Assembly (NCBI RefSeq): GCF_943737005.1
Contig: NZ_CALSFU010000006.1
Span: forward strand, 151,806 to 215,805
Reading direction: 5' to 3'
Length of the DNA: 64,000 nt
Origin: Achromobacter sp. Marseille-Q4962
GTDB taxonomy: Bacteria > Pseudomonadota > Gammaproteobacteria > Burkholderiales > Burkholderiaceae_B
How positions within the stretch are numbered: the stretch's first letter is position 1; every line of letters begins with the position of its first letter. The notes under the pieces are model-generated. The model worked only from the letters and a program-made list of their open reading frames with translations. It ran no database searches and was not told where the DNA came from. Made by a program: the position numbers and the translations under genes. Positions 17,692 through 26,878 of this stretch are shown here, in pieces.

Positions 17692-18984
17692 ATGCCGGGA
17701 ATCGCTGCGCCGTTCGTTCTGACGTTTCGCCTGTGGCGACGCTTCTGGCCGCAACTCGCGGCCCTGGTGCTGGCCGGCGTGCTCGTCCACGGCCTGCTGC
17801 TGCAGGCGGCGGTGCGCGTCGGCTTTCTCAACCACCTGGCCGGGCTTGCCGTGCTCACGCTGGTCGCGCTGGCCCAGCTCGTGATTACCGTGACCCTGTT
17901 CCAGGTGCTGCTGCCCGGCTTGCCGGCCCTGCGGGCGGCGCAGGCGGCGGCGCGAGGCGGAAGCGGTGCCGAAAAGCCGGGATTCCGGGGGCTGATGTCC
18001 GCCGTCACGATCGCGCTGCTGCCTTTCTTCGCCTATTACGCCGCCTGGGGATTCCTGGGCGACACCGTGCGCCAGTATTCGCGCCTGGCGCTGGACCTCG
18101 ATCCCTTCGGCACGCACGGCCTCATCCTGGATGCGCTGGATTCGCGCTGGCTGCTGGTGTCGGTGGCGGTGTCGTGGCTGGTGCGCAAGGCGGCCACGCG
18201 GCTGCGCCAGGCCACCGGCCGCCCGGTGTGGCAGATCGTGGTCGTGGTGTGCGAAACCAACTGGATCCTGGTCGGCCTGTATGTCATCAGCCGCTGGAAA
18301 GACCAGGCCTGGCAATGGATCGCCCAGCTCGGCATCTGGCAGAGCCTGCGCGGCTTGCTGGAAGCGCTGGCCGAGCCGGTTTCGTCCGCGTGGGCGGCCG
18401 GCATGGCGCCGGCCGAGGCGGCGGCGGACACGCCGGGCGTCCTGCTGGCGAATCTGTTTTTCTACGCGCTGCTGCCCGTGGTCTGGCTGGCGATGGCCGC
18501 GCTCGTCTACGGCTACGATGTGCGGGACGAACAGCAGCTGCTGCGCATCCACCGCCGCGTCGAGCGCTTCGGCGAGCGCTACCGCGCCATCCCGAAATTC
18601 CTGCGCGACTTCGTCGCCCACTTCATCGGCGGCTACCGCTCGCGCTACCTGCCGATCGCCAACGGCGTGCGGCTCACGCTGAACGCCGGGGTGGTGCTAC
18701 TGGTGACGCTGATCCTGGGATACCGTCTGATCGAATGGGGCAGCGCCTGGCTGTGGCTGGCCGCCAGCCGCCTCATCGGACCGCATGATCTCGATACCTG
18801 GCAGGTGCTGGCCCATGGCCTGAGCCTGCTGTTCGGCAGTCCGTTCCGCGATTCCTCCACCGGCATTCTGATCGAGCCGCTGCGCATCTGCTTCCTGGCG
18901 GCCATCCTGGAAACCGCATTCGCGCGGCCGGCAGCGGCTTCTGCGGCTGTTGCGCCCGACGCGCCCCGCAGCGAGCCCGCCTGA
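17692..18984 (+). CDS. Polytopic membrane protein of unknown function
   Basis: 430-residue protein with roughly seven to nine hydrophobic segments, for example near residues 17-36, 47-70, 104-120, 153-165, 182-200, 259-278 and 320-345. A charged cytoplasmic-looking loop ([23 protein letters not shown]) lies in the second half. I do not recognise a family. It converges on three small exported proteins, and its promoter region is shared with the zinc-linked L36 operon. The base and codon style matches its neighbours. Confidence 0.7.
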   Translation: MPGIAAPFVLTFRLWRRFWPQLAALVLAGVLVHGLLLQAAVRVGFLNHLAGLAVLTLVALAQLVITVTLFQVLLPGLPALRAAQAAARGGSGAEKPGFRGLMSAVTIALLPFFAYYAAWGFLGDTVRQYSRLALDLDPFGTHGLILDALDSRWLLVSVAVSWLVRKAATRLRQATGRPVWQIVVVVCETNWILVGLYVISRWKDQAWQWIAQLGIWQSLRGLLEALAEPVSSAWAAGMAPAEAAADTPGVLLANLFFYALLPVVWLAMAALVYGYDVRDEQQLLRIHRRVERFGERYRAIPKFLRDFVAHFIGGYRSRYLPIANGVRLTLNAGVVLLVTLILGYRLIEWGSAWLWLAASRLIGPHDLDTWQVLAHGLSLLFGSPFRDSSTGILIEPLRICFLAAILETAFARPAAASAAVAPDAPRSEPA

Positions 18985-19003
18985 CGCGCAGACGCCTTTG
19001 TTT

Positions 19004-19714
19004 TTATTGCGCCTGCACCAGCTCCGGGCGCCGCGCGAAGCGCAGATAGTACGGCCGCTGCGACGCGAGGCTTATCGCGGGCCGCAGCGTGGCGGCCACT
19101 TCACGCGGCACCAGAAAGGCATGCTGGACGCGCTGTGTGCCGCCTTCCTTTGCCGCCGCGCGGATCGCCGCGTTGCACTCCCGTTCGCTCGCGCGCGGCA
19201 ACGGCAGCGCCAGCGTGGGCGTCCAGCGGCGGCCCTCCCCGTCTTCCAGCGAAACCACGCATTCCAGCGGCGCGCGGGCCGGCTGCGCGCCCGTCGCCTG
19301 CACGCTGAACTGCGCCACCACGGCCATGGCATCGGCCGGAATGCGCCCGCCGGCCGGGGCCGGCGCCATGCGCAACCCCGTCAACTGCCAGCGCAGGCCG
19401 CCGAACCCGGCCGGCGCGTCGCCTGCGGCTTCGCGGGCGAACAGGTCGCGGCCCGTCCACCATTGCCGCACGCTGTCGTACGCGGTGACGGCAATCGTCA
19501 GCGGCAGCAGCACCGCCAGCAACGCCAGGCTGCGCCGCCGCCACAGCCGCTCCCCGGCGGAGGGCGGATCATCGCGCAGCGCACGTTCCGGCGGGCTTGC
19601 GCCCTGGCGGGCTTCGGCATGGGCATCTTCGGGCGGCCGGGCGACGTCCGGTGAGCGGCCTGCGCCCTGGCGGGCTTCGGCATGAGCATCTTCGGGCGGC
19701 CGGGCGATGCTCAT
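19004..19714 (-). CDS. Hypothetical single-anchor exported protein with N-terminal tandem repeat
   Basis: 236 residues. The first 45 residues contain the 15-residue unit ARPPEDAHAEARQGA twice, 21 residues apart, encoded by a 47-bp DNA repeat. One transmembrane segment (LALLAVLLPLTIAVTAYD) follows, then an extracytoplasmic domain that looks like an immunoglobulin-type beta sandwich (MAVVAQFSVQATG, LECVVSLEDGEGRRW, AFLVPREVA). The start ATG overlaps the stop of the upstream gene by 4 bases. It is the last gene of a three-gene operon of similar proteins. No function recognised. Confidence 0.65.
   Translation of the reverse strand: MSIARPPEDAHAEARQGAGRSPDVARPPEDAHAEARQGASPPERALRDDPPSAGERLWRRRSLALLAVLLPLTIAVTAYDSVRQWWTGRDLFAREAAGDAPAGFGGLRWQLTGLRMAPAPAGGRIPADAMAVVAQFSVQATGAQPARAPLECVVSLEDGEGRRWTPTLALPLPRASERECNAAIRAAAKEGGTQRVQHAFLVPREVAATLRPAISLASQRPYYLRFARRPELVQAQ
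19598..19707. repeat. Tandem 47-bp repeat, 63-bp period
   Basis: The 47-bp segments 19598-19644 and 19661-19707 are identical except for one base (G or A at the 25th position). They begin TGCGCCCTGGCGGGCTTCGG and lie inside the 5' end of the hypothetical gene, in phase with codons. The sequence could be a dispersed genomic repeat that was captured and duplicated. Confidence 0.8.
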
Positions 19715-20298
19715 GGCCGGCCTCCGGAAGCGGCGCTCAAGTCCAGGGTGTCGGCGATGGCGAGGGAGCCGTCGGGGTTTCGTGGCAGGGTGTCCAATGC
19801 GATGCGGGCTTCGGAATCCAGACGCGGCGAGAAGCGTTCCGACAGCCGCAGCGTGGCGCCGCCCGCCTGGTCTGGCCGTATCTCGAATACGAAGCGCCCC
19901 TGCCTGGGCAGGCCGGGGTCCAGCGCGTGCGGCGGCTGGCCGGGCGAGAAATCCAGCCGGTCCGTCTGCTGATAGAGCAGACCCGTCGGCCCTTCCCAGG
20001 CCGCCTGGCCGACCGCCACCGACTTCGCGCGCGCAGCGAGTTCCACGGTCACAATGGCCCATAGCCCCGAGGTACTGCGCATGACCGGACTGCCGAAGCG
20101 CCGGTACACCACCTGCCGCGCGAACGCCACGCGCTCGACCCTGGCGTCGAACAGCCGCGTGCGCACTGGCTCTCCCATGCGCCCCGAAACGGGAATCGGG
20201 CCGGTCAGCTCGTCATAGCGCGGCGAATGGCGTTGCATGGCAAGCAGCACCGCGGCCGCCGCAGCCAGCAGCACCAGCGTGGCAAGACGGCGTTTCAT
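19711..20298 (-). CDS. Hypothetical single-anchor exported protein, DUF4352-like
   Basis: 195 residues with an N-terminal signal anchor (RLATLVLLAAAAAVLLAMQ) and an extracytoplasmic part. The segment GLWAIVTVELAARAKSVAVGQAAW followed by LSER-ending strands resembles DUF4352/Ig-like domains that appear in exported lipoproteins. It overlaps both neighbours by 4 bases, so the three genes are translated together. No function recognised. The similarity to DUF4352 is by pattern only. Confidence 0.65.
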   Translation of the reverse strand: MKRRLATLVLLAAAAAVLLAMQRHSPRYDELTGPIPVSGRMGEPVRTRLFDARVERVAFARQVVYRRFGSPVMRSTSGLWAIVTVELAARAKSVAVGQAAWEGPTGLLYQQTDRLDFSPGQPPHALDPGLPRQGRFVFEIRPDQAGGATLRLSERFSPRLDSEARIALDTLPRNPDGSLAIADTLDLSAASGGRP

Positions 20299-20900
20299 GG
20301 GGCGCGCGCCGCGTCCGCGCCGCCTGGCGCGAAGGAAGCGCCCAGCGGCAGCGCCAGGCGGCCGACCACGGCCGGGTTGTACCAGCCGGGTACGCCGTAC
20401 AAGTTGTCCCGGGGCTTATACGTCTTGGCCACCACGTCCGCCGTCAGCGTCGCCGGCGGCGCGGCCGAATCGGCCATCACCCAGATGTACGCCACGCGCT
20501 CGGCCAGCCCCGGATGCAACAGCGGCGAAAGCCGCGGGTCGCGCGTCTGCGCCACCGTGGGAGCGCCGGGCGCCAGGCCCGGCACGGCATGCGGGCGCAG
20601 CACGTCCGCATAGTCGCTGCTCGACGCCCGCGTGCGGTTGCCGAGATCCACCTCCACCACCAGCATCTGCTGGCCCGGCCCGGGCGACACGCCATAGACC
20701 TTGTCGCGGCTCACCCAGGCGCGCCGCGGCACCACCTGCCACTGGCCCGCCTCGATCGGGCTGCCCGCCTCATAGCGCGCCAGCGGAGGCGGCGGCGACA
20801 CCTTGACGTATAGACCATAGACCGCAGCGCTGCAGGCCGCGAGTATCGAACCGATCCCGGCAAGCAGCCGGGTCTTGACCTTGCCGAATGCTGGGCGCAT
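20295..20900 (-). CDS. Hypothetical single-anchor exported protein, first gene of three
   Basis: 201 residues with an N-terminal hydrophobic anchor (LLAGIGSILAACSAAVYGLYV) and a beta-rich extracytoplasmic part (MLVVEVDLGNRT; VAYIWVMADSAAPPATLTADVV). It begins at the ATG at 20900 behind a GGAGTGGAG ribosome binding site, although the frame runs further upstream. It overlaps the next gene by 4 bases. All three proteins in this operon share the plan of a short cytoplasmic tail, one membrane segment and one Ig-like domain. Function unknown. Confidence 0.66.
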   Translation of the reverse strand: MRPAFGKVKTRLLAGIGSILAACSAAVYGLYVKVSPPPPLARYEAGSPIEAGQWQVVPRRAWVSRDKVYGVSPGPGQQMLVVEVDLGNRTRASSSDYADVLRPHAVPGLAPGAPTVAQTRDPRLSPLLHPGLAERVAYIWVMADSAAPPATLTADVVAKTYKPRDNLYGVPGWYNPAVVGRLALPLGASFAPGGADAARAP

Positions 20901-21144
20901 CTCCACTCCCTGTCGGTGCATGGAACGGGCAATGCCGGACAACGGAGCATCGTAACGGCGCGGGCTGGCAAGAGCGGTTAGAGGATGTTTCGAGACGTAT
21001 GGCGGGGCGCAAGGCCCCGGAAGCGCGAAAGACGGCGCGAGAAAGCAGGCGTTTCCGGCCGGGATGAAGCCGCAAGCGCCGGCCGGCCAGACAGAGCCCG
21101 ATCGAAGACCAGGTTGGCCGGGCCGGCGCTCGCACAGCAATGGC

Positions 21145-21357
21145 TCAGGCGTGGCGCGGCGTTTCAACCGGCGGCGTGCCATCATGGAACAGCGACTTCA
21201 GCTGCGCCCGCAATTCCGGCGTATCCGCGTGCTTGTGCACGGTGGTGGCGTGCTGTACGGCCGCCTCCAGCAGCTCGCTTTCGGAATCCGCCGCCAGCGC
21301 CACCGAGCAATTCATTTCGCTGGGATACTCGCGGCAATCGATGTATTTGCGTGTCAT
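21145..21357 (-). CDS. DUF1059 domain protein
   Basis: 70-residue protein beginning MTRKYIDCREYPSEMNCSVALAADS, with the conserved Cys8 and Cys17 and an acidic EALL-like helix (SESELLEAAVQHATTVHKH). It corresponds to the small DUF1059 family, whose function is unknown. The start ATG at 21357 follows GGGAGACACAC. It is isolated, downstream of a decayed receptor gene. Confidence 0.82.
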   Translation of the reverse strand: MTRKYIDCREYPSEMNCSVALAADSESELLEAAVQHATTVHKHADTPELRAQLKSLFHDGTPPVETPRHA

Positions 21358-21522
21358 GTGTGTCTCCCGCGCGCAGGCCTGCTGGGCCTGCGCAATAGAC
21401 GTTCCGACGCGCGGCGCGGAACGCCCGGGACGATGGCGCGTCGCATCGGCGGGGGCGGTCTGGCAAGTATAGATCCCGCTCGCAGACCCGGCGCGGGCAT
21501 TTTCGATGCCGCCGGACGGGCG

Positions 21523-22290
21523 CCACCTATAGGTTGCCGTGGCCATGACGGTGCGTTCGTTGCCGTACATGCAGACCGAATACGCCTGGCAGCCGCTGAT
21601 GTCGTGGCGATTGAACAGGTTCGTTCCGCTCAGCGCAAAGCGCCAGTCGCCGGTGTCATAGAGGCCATCTGGCGCGGGCGCGGGATATCGACCGGCCATT
21701 TTCCGGGCGTCTCGTCCCCGGCTTTCACGTTTTTTACGTTCTGGAATGCATACGCCGCGATGAGGGACAGGTTGGGCGTCAGCTTGCCCGTTGCGTTCAG
21801 TTCGATGCCGCGCGCACGCACCTCGCTGTCCGTGGTGGTCTGCCGGTTGAACTCGAAGCCGAGCAGCACCGTGTGATCCACTGGCCCGGTCCTGATTTTC
21901 GCCTGCGCCTGGTTGTCCAGGTTGAAGCGGTTGTAGTCCATCTGGAAAAGGCCGGCATAGCGGGTCATGCCGGTCATGCTGTCGCCGTCGAAGCCGCCTC
22001 CCCACACCGAGGCTTTGTCGAGCGTCAGGCGCATGAGCGTGGCGTCTTGGCGCAGCGTCCATACCGAATCCGCCTGGTGCTCGAGCTGATGGCCGACCGA
22101 CCATTGCTTCTTGTCGTAATAGTTGAAGCCCGGATCGCCCGCGCCGTACAGCGCGGAGGTAGGGCCGCGCAGCACGGTAATGCTGTCGATCATGTAGGGA
22201 TCGACCCGCCAGCTCGCCAGGTTCAACGTGTTCGGGGTCTGCAATCCGTCGACGAACTGGGTGGGGGTGAACCCGGAAAACAACGACACG
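21523..22290 (-). pseudogene. Remnant of a TonB-dependent siderophore receptor
   Basis: Pieces of a receptor survive in two frames. One frame carries plug sequence (FSGFTPTQFVDGLQTPNTL, SITVLRGPTSALYGAGDPGF) and barrel strands (LEHQADSVWTLRQDATLMRL; ARGIELNATGKLTPNLSLIA). The other carries the C-terminus (DTGDWRFALSGTNLFNR, VMATATYRW). The signal peptide, first half of the plug and several barrel strands are missing, and at least one frameshift separates the C-terminus. It abuts an AraC fragment of opposite orientation. Confidence 0.8.
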
Positions 22291-22299
22291 ATCGACCAG

Positions 22300-22551
22300 T
22301 GGAGCGAGCACGTAGGCGCAAGCACGCGAACCTTGACCCGGCTGTTCCGCGAAGAAACGGGCTTGAGTTTCGGGCAATGGCGGCAGCAATTGCGCCTGGT
22401 GGAAACCATCGCCCGCCTTGCCCAGGGCGTGTCGGTGTCGACGGTCGCCAGTGAACTCGGCTACCGGAGCGCCAGCGCATTCATTTCGATGTTCAGGGAA
22501 ACGCTGGGCGATACGCCGCAACGCTATTTGAAGCGGCGGGAGAGTGTGTGA
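22300..22551 (+). pseudogene. 3' fragment of an AraC-family regulator
   Basis: About 83 codons encode only the double helix-turn-helix end of an AraC regulator (EHVGASTRTLTRLFREETG, WRQQLRLVETIARLAQG, VASELGYRSASAFISMFRETLG). The sensor half is missing and the fragment runs straight into receptor sequence on the other strand near 22290-22300. This looks like a deletion that fused a regulator and its neighbouring receptor. Confidence 0.78.
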
Positions 22552-22691
22552 CGCCCGGCGAGGGCGGACCCGGCAAGAAAGGGCATTCGAGCCTTTCCGC
22601 CCGAGCCCGCAAGGGCATTATTGGGCTGCATCGACACGCGATGACCATGGCCGGATGGCAGGCTGCCGGATCGACGCCTTGACGCACAAAT

Positions 22692-22720
22692 GAAAATGCC
22701 CAGCTAAAAGAGCTGGGCAT
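22692..22720 (-). terminator. Rho-independent terminator of tRNA-Phe
   Basis: A 10-bp perfect stem (ATGCCCAGCT / AGCTGGGCAT, 22720-22711 with 22705-22696) and a 5-base loop are followed on the minus strand by TTTTC. It lies 9 bases after the tRNA 3' end. Confidence 0.88.
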
Positions 22721-22728
22721 CGAATTCG

Positions 22729-22804
22729 TGGTGGCCTGGGGCGGAATCGAACCACCGACACAAGGATTTTCAATCCTCTGCTCTACCGACTGAGCTACCA
22801 GGCC
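22729..22804 (-). tRNA. tRNA-Phe (GAA)
   Basis: 76-nt cloverleaf on the minus strand with encoded CCA (22731-22729). The acceptor stem GGCCTGG pairs with CCAGGCC. The D-arm is AGCTCAGTCGGTAGAGC, the anticodon loop is TTGAAAA (anticodon GAA) and the T-loop is GTTCGATTC. A terminator follows directly. Confidence 0.97.
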
Positions 22805-23149
22805 AACGAAGTCCGCAACTATACACAAAATTTTGAGGCCGTGCACGCGGGCAGGCGGAAATCTGCGACTTTTTTGGCGCGGATGTGAAAAAAGGCGGGG
22901 AGTTGGGCAAAGATTGCGCAGGGCTGGCAGCGGATTGCGCATGGATTGCGCATCGCCCCAGGATGGCGGGGCCGGGCGTGTTGGTGGCGCAGAGCGCGTC
23001 GCCGGCCGGAGCCGGAATCGGGGGCGCACCCGTGTTGGAAGAAAGGAACGGCAGGGTGCGACGCAGGGTCGCGGTGGGACCGGGCGCTACGCTGGGGATA
23101 ACCCGTGGGAGTATAATCGCAAGCAGTCGACTTGTTACAAATCCTGCCC
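22805..23149. other. tRNA-Phe/hemA intergenic region
   Basis: 345 bases without a convincing gene. It holds a TATAAT -10 candidate for hemA at 23112-23117 with only a weak -35. It also holds three direct copies of GATTGCGCA (22912-22920, 22933-22941, 22944-22952) spaced by 21 and 11 bp. No -35/-10 pair for the tRNA stands out. Confidence 0.5.
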
Positions 23150-24424
23150 ATGTCGGTAGCCGTTCTTGCCTTCGGTCTGAATCACACGTCCGCGCCGGTT
23201 TCGGTACGCGAACGCGTGTCCATGCCCGTCAATCTGGTCAAGCCGGCGCTGGAGGGCCTGCGCGCGGCGTTCGGCGGCTCGGTCCGCGAAGCGGCGATTC
23301 TCTCTACCTGTAATCGCACCGAGATCTATTGCGCGGCCGAAGGCGAGGTGGCCGAGCGGCTGCCGGTGTGGCTGGCCGAGCACAATCACCTGGATGCCGG
23401 CGCGCTGAATCCCCATCTTTACCGCCACCAGCAGGACGAGGCCGTGCGCCATGCGTTCCGCGTGGCGAGCGGGCTGGATTCCATGGTGCTGGGCGAGCCG
23501 CAGATCCTGGGGCAGATGAAGGACGCGGTGCGCGCGGCCGGCGAGGCCGGCGCGCTGGGCACGCTGCTGCACCAGATGTTCCAGCGCACGTTCTCCGTGG
23601 CCAAGGAAGTGCGTTCGCAGACGGCCATCGGCGCGCATTCGGTGTCGATGGCGGCGGCGGCCGTGCGGCTGGCCGAGCGCGTGTTCGGCGACCTGGGCCA
23701 GGCCCGCACGCTGTTCATCGGCGCGGGCGAGATGATCGAGCTGTGCGCCACGCACTTCGCCGCGCAGCGGCCGCGCAGCATGGTGGTGGCCAACCGCACC
23801 GTGGAGCGGGCCGAGCTGCTGGCCAACCGCTTCTCGGCCAACACCATGAAGTTGTCGGACCTTACCGAGCGGCTGTCGGAGTTCGACGTCATCGTGTCCT
23901 GTACGGCGAGCTCGCTGCCCATCCTCGGGCTGGGGATGGTGGAGCGGGCCACGCGGCTGCGCCGCCACCGTCCCATGGTGATGATCGACCTGGCGGTGCC
24001 GCGCGACATCGAGCCCGAGGTCGGCCGCCTGGACGACGTCTATCTCTATTCCGTGGATGACCTGGGCCGCCTGGTGCAGACCGGCACCGACGCGCGCCGC
24101 GCGGCGGTGGTTCAGGCCGAGGCCATCATCGAGACCCGTGTGCAGGGTTTCATGCACTGGATGCAGTCGCGCGAGGTGGTGCCCGTGATCCAGGGTCTGC
24201 ACCAGGCCGCCGAAGACGTGCGCGCCGCCGAGCTCGAGCGCGCGCGCCGGCTGCTGGCGCGCGGCGAATCTCCCGAGGCCGTGCTGGAGCAGCTTGCGCA
24301 CGGCCTGACCCAGAAGTACCTGCACGGCCCGCTGGCGGCGCTCAACCGCAGCGAAGGCGAGGACCGCAAGCAGCTGCTTGCCTGGATGCCGCGCCTGTTC
24401 CCCGGCCGCGATTCCCGCCGTTAG
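23150..24424 (+). CDS. hemA: Glutamyl-tRNA reductase
   Basis: First enzyme of the C5 haem pathway, reducing Glu-tRNA to glutamate-1-semialdehyde. It has 424 residues. The catalytic Cys54 lies in [10 protein letters not shown], the substrate-binding region is [21 protein letters not shown], and the NADPH fold is FIGAGEM. The C-terminal dimerisation helix is present. I chose the ATG at 23150 over the TTG at 23132 because homology starts with [16 protein letters not shown]. prfA follows after 90 bases. Confidence 0.97.
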   Translation: MSVAVLAFGLNHTSAPVSVRERVSMPVNLVKPALEGLRAAFGGSVREAAILSTCNRTEIYCAAEGEVAERLPVWLAEHNHLDAGALNPHLYRHQQDEAVRHAFRVASGLDSMVLGEPQILGQMKDAVRAAGEAGALGTLLHQMFQRTFSVAKEVRSQTAIGAHSVSMAAAAVRLAERVFGDLGQARTLFIGAGEMIELCATHFAAQRPRSMVVANRTVERAELLANRFSANTMKLSDLTERLSEFDVIVSCTASSLPILGLGMVERATRLRRHRPMVMIDLAVPRDIEPEVGRLDDVYLYSVDDLGRLVQTGTDARRAAVVQAEAIIETRVQGFMHWMQSREVVPVIQGLHQAAEDVRAAELERARRLLARGESPEAVLEQLAHGLTQKYLHGPLAALNRSEGEDRKQLLAWMPRLFPGRDSRR

Positions 24425-24514
24425 CGATCCTGTCCCGCGTCCCGCCTCCCGGCGGGCGTTCGCGTTTTGGGCGCCCGCTTTCCGCTTACCTTCTTTTTCT
24501 CTGTTCCCGATTCC

Positions 24515-25597
24515 ATGAAATCTTCCATGCGCAGCCGGCTGGAGCACTTGTGCCACCGCTTGATCGAGGTCGACGCCCTGTTGGCCGAACCGGAAACCGC
24601 CGCCGACATGGACCGTTTCCGCAAGCTGTCGCGCGAGCGCTCCGAGCTGGAGCCGGTGGTGGAAGCGTTCAAGGCGTTCACACGGACCGAGGACGACCTG
24701 GCCGCCGCGCAGGAGATGCTGTCGGACCCGGAAATGAAGGCCATGGCGGAGGAGGAGCTCAAGACCGGGCGCGCGCGCCTGGAAACGCTGGAAGCGGAGC
24801 TGCAGGTGCTGCTGCTGCCGCGCGACCCCAACGACGGCCGCAGTGTGTTCCTGGAAATCCGCGCGGGCACGGGCGGCGACGAAAGCGCGCTGTTTTCCGG
24901 CGATCTGCTGCGCATGTATACGCGCTATGCGGAGCAGCGCGGCTGGCGCGTGGAGCTGATGTCGGAAAGCCCGTCGGAGCTGGGCGGCTACAAGGAAGTG
25001 ATCGCACGCATCGACGGCGACGGCGTGTACGGGCGGCTGAAGTTCGAGTCGGGCGCGCACCGCGTGCAGCGCGTGCCGGCCACCGAGGCGCAGGGCCGCA
25101 TCCATACCTCGGCCTGCACGGTGGCCATCATGCCGGAGGCCGACGAGATGTCGGACATCGTCATCAATCCGAACGACTTGCGCATCGACACGTTCCGCGC
25201 CAGCGGGGCGGGCGGCCAGCACATCAACAAGACCGATTCGGCGGTGCGCATCACGCACTTGCCCACCGGACTGGTGGTGGAGTGCCAGGACGATCGCTCG
25301 CAGCACCGCAACAAGGACAAAGCCATGCAGGTGCTGGCCGCGCGCCTGAAAGACAAGGAGATGCGCGAGCGCCAGAGCAAGGAGGCGGCCGAGCGCAAGA
25401 GCCTGATCGGCTCGGGCGACCGCTCCGAGCGCATCCGCACCTACAACTATCCGCAGGGCCGCGTCACCGATCACCGCATCAACCTGACGCTGTACAAGCT
25501 GCAGCAGATCATGGAAGGCGACCTGGACGAGCTCACGGGCGCGCTGATTGCCGAGCACCAGGCCGAGCAGCTTGCCGCGCTGGGCGACGAGGCTTGA
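24515..25597 (+). CDS. prfA: Peptide chain release factor 1
   Basis: RF1 terminates translation at UAA and UAG. It has 360 residues, the normal length. The stop-codon recognition tripeptide PAT is at 188-190 and the catalytic GGQ at 233-235 ([11 protein letters not shown]). The GGQ glutamine is normally methylated by PrmC, whose gene follows after 20 bases, so the pair is functionally and transcriptionally linked. I chose the ATG at 24515 ([12 protein letters not shown]). Confidence 0.97.
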   Translation: MKSSMRSRLEHLCHRLIEVDALLAEPETAADMDRFRKLSRERSELEPVVEAFKAFTRTEDDLAAAQEMLSDPEMKAMAEEELKTGRARLETLEAELQVLLLPRDPNDGRSVFLEIRAGTGGDESALFSGDLLRMYTRYAEQRGWRVELMSESPSELGGYKEVIARIDGDGVYGRLKFESGAHRVQRVPATEAQGRIHTSACTVAIMPEADEMSDIVINPNDLRIDTFRASGAGGQHINKTDSAVRITHLPTGLVVECQDDRSQHRNKDKAMQVLAARLKDKEMRERQSKEAAERKSLIGSGDRSERIRTYNYPQGRVTDHRINLTLYKLQQIMEGDLDELTGALIAEHQAEQLAALGDEA

Positions 25598-25617
25598 GGC
25601 CCGGCGCATCCGAGGTC

Positions 25618-26478
25618 ATGCCCATGGCGCAAATCAAGGACCTGCTGGCCGACGCCCGCCTGCCCCGGCTGGAGGTGCGCATGCTGCTGGAGCACGTGCT
25701 GCGTAAGCCGCGCGCCTGGCTGCTGGCGCACGACGCCGATCCGCTCGACCCGGCGGCGGCCCGGGCCTATGAGGCGCTGGCCGCGCGCCGGCTGGCGGGC
25801 GAGCCCATGGCGTATCTGCTGGGACACCGCGAGTTCATGGGGCACCGCTTCCGGGTGTCGCCCGACGTGCTGATTCCCCGGCCCGATACGGAGGTGCTGG
25901 TGGAGACGGCGCTGGCGGCGATTGCCGGCCTGTCGGCGCCCGCGGTGCTGGACCTGGGCACGGGCAGCGGCGCGATTGCGATTTCGATTGCGCTGGCGCG
26001 TCCCGATGCGCGCGTCACGGCTACCGACGTGAGCGAGGCGGCGCTGAAGGTGGCGGCGGGCAATGCCTGGGAACTGGCGGCCTCGGTGCGTTTCGCGGCG
26101 GGAAGCTGGTACGCCGCGGTGCCGGCCGGCGAGGGGTTCGACCTCATCGTGTCGAACCCGCCCTACGTCGCCAGCGGCGACCCGCATCTCGCGCAGGGCG
26201 ACGTGCGTTTCGAGCCGCGCGGCGCGCTGACCGACGGCGCGGACGGCCTGTCCGATCTGGCGCGCATTGTGGCGGGCGCGCCGGCGTTTCTGCGGCCGGG
26301 CGGCGCGCTCTGGATGGAGCACGGCTGGGACCAGGCGGCGGCGGTGCGCGGTCTGCTGGCGCGGGCCGGTTTCGAGCGGGTGGAGAGCCGCCGCGACCTG
26401 GCCGGCATCGAGCGGATTTCCGGCGGCGTCCGGGCCGGTGCGCTGGCGCGGGCTTTTCCCGGCGCGGCGGCGGGGTAA
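25618..26478 (+). CDS. prmC: Release factor glutamine methyltransferase
   Basis: SAM-dependent N5-glutamine methyltransferase that modifies the GGQ motif of RF1/RF2. It has 286 residues. The SAM motif DLGTGSGAIAIS is at about 112-123 and the hallmark NPPY at 180-183. The N-terminal helical domain has the expected GEPMAYLLGHREFMG. It is placed directly after prfA and before grxD, a common order in beta-proteobacteria. Confidence 0.96.
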   Translation: MPMAQIKDLLADARLPRLEVRMLLEHVLRKPRAWLLAHDADPLDPAAARAYEALAARRLAGEPMAYLLGHREFMGHRFRVSPDVLIPRPDTEVLVETALAAIAGLSAPAVLDLGTGSGAIAISIALARPDARVTATDVSEAALKVAAGNAWELAASVRFAAGSWYAAVPAGEGFDLIVSNPPYVASGDPHLAQGDVRFEPRGALTDGADGLSDLARIVAGAPAFLRPGGALWMEHGWDQAAAVRGLLARAGFERVESRRDLAGIERISGGVRAGALARAFPGAAAG

Positions 26479-26503
26479 TGGGGGGCGCATCCGCCGCAAT
26501 CCC

Positions 26504-26509
26504 TATAAT
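26504..26509 (+). promoter_or_regulatory. -10 element for grxD
   Basis: A perfect TATAAT sits 36 bases before the grxD start, in the 66-base gap after prmC. No good -35 is visible, so grxD may have its own promoter in addition to read-through. Confidence 0.45.
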
Positions 26510-26544
26510 GGGCGTATTCCGTTAGGCCCGTCCAAGAGACCACC

Positions 26545-26871
26545 ATGAGCGACGTTCAAGAATTCATCCGCGAAACCGTGACCCAGCACCCCGTGGTGCT
26601 GTTCATGAAGGGCACCGCCCAATTCCCGCAATGCGGTTTTTCCGGCCGCGCCATCCAGATCCTGAAGAGCTGTGGCGTGAAGAAGCTCGTCACCGTCAAC
26701 GTGCTGGAAGACGAGGAAGTCCGCCAGGGCATCAAGGAATACTCCAACTGGCCCACCATTCCGCAGCTCTACATTTCCGGCGAATTCATCGGCGGCTCGG
26801 ACATCATGAACGAGATGAACGAGTCCGGCGAGCTGAAGACGCTGCTGGACCAGTCCGGCGCCACGGCCTGA
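26545..26871 (+). CDS. grxD: Monothiol glutaredoxin Grx4
   Basis: 108-residue CGFS-type glutaredoxin that carries [2Fe-2S] clusters to acceptors, partnering BolA proteins. The active-site CGFS starts at Cys30 (FPQCGFSGRAIQIL), with the glutathione-site segments WPTIPQLYISGEFIGGSDI present. The length matches E. coli GrxD. A ribosome binding site AAGAGA precedes it. ubiX follows after 7 bases. Confidence 0.97.
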   Translation: MSDVQEFIRETVTQHPVVLFMKGTAQFPQCGFSGRAIQILKSCGVKKLVTVNVLEDEEVRQGIKEYSNWPTIPQLYISGEFIGGSDIMNEMNESGELKTLLDQSGATA

Positions 26872-26878
26872 GGCCGCA

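Noticed and set aside
19598..19707. Possible CRISPR array
   Set aside because: There are only two copies, they are in phase with codons of a gene, the 16-bp spacing is too short for a spacer, and no cas genes are near.
22828..23160. Short open frames between tRNA-Phe and hemA
   Set aside because: They are low-complexity, lack ribosome binding sites and overlap the hemA promoter region.
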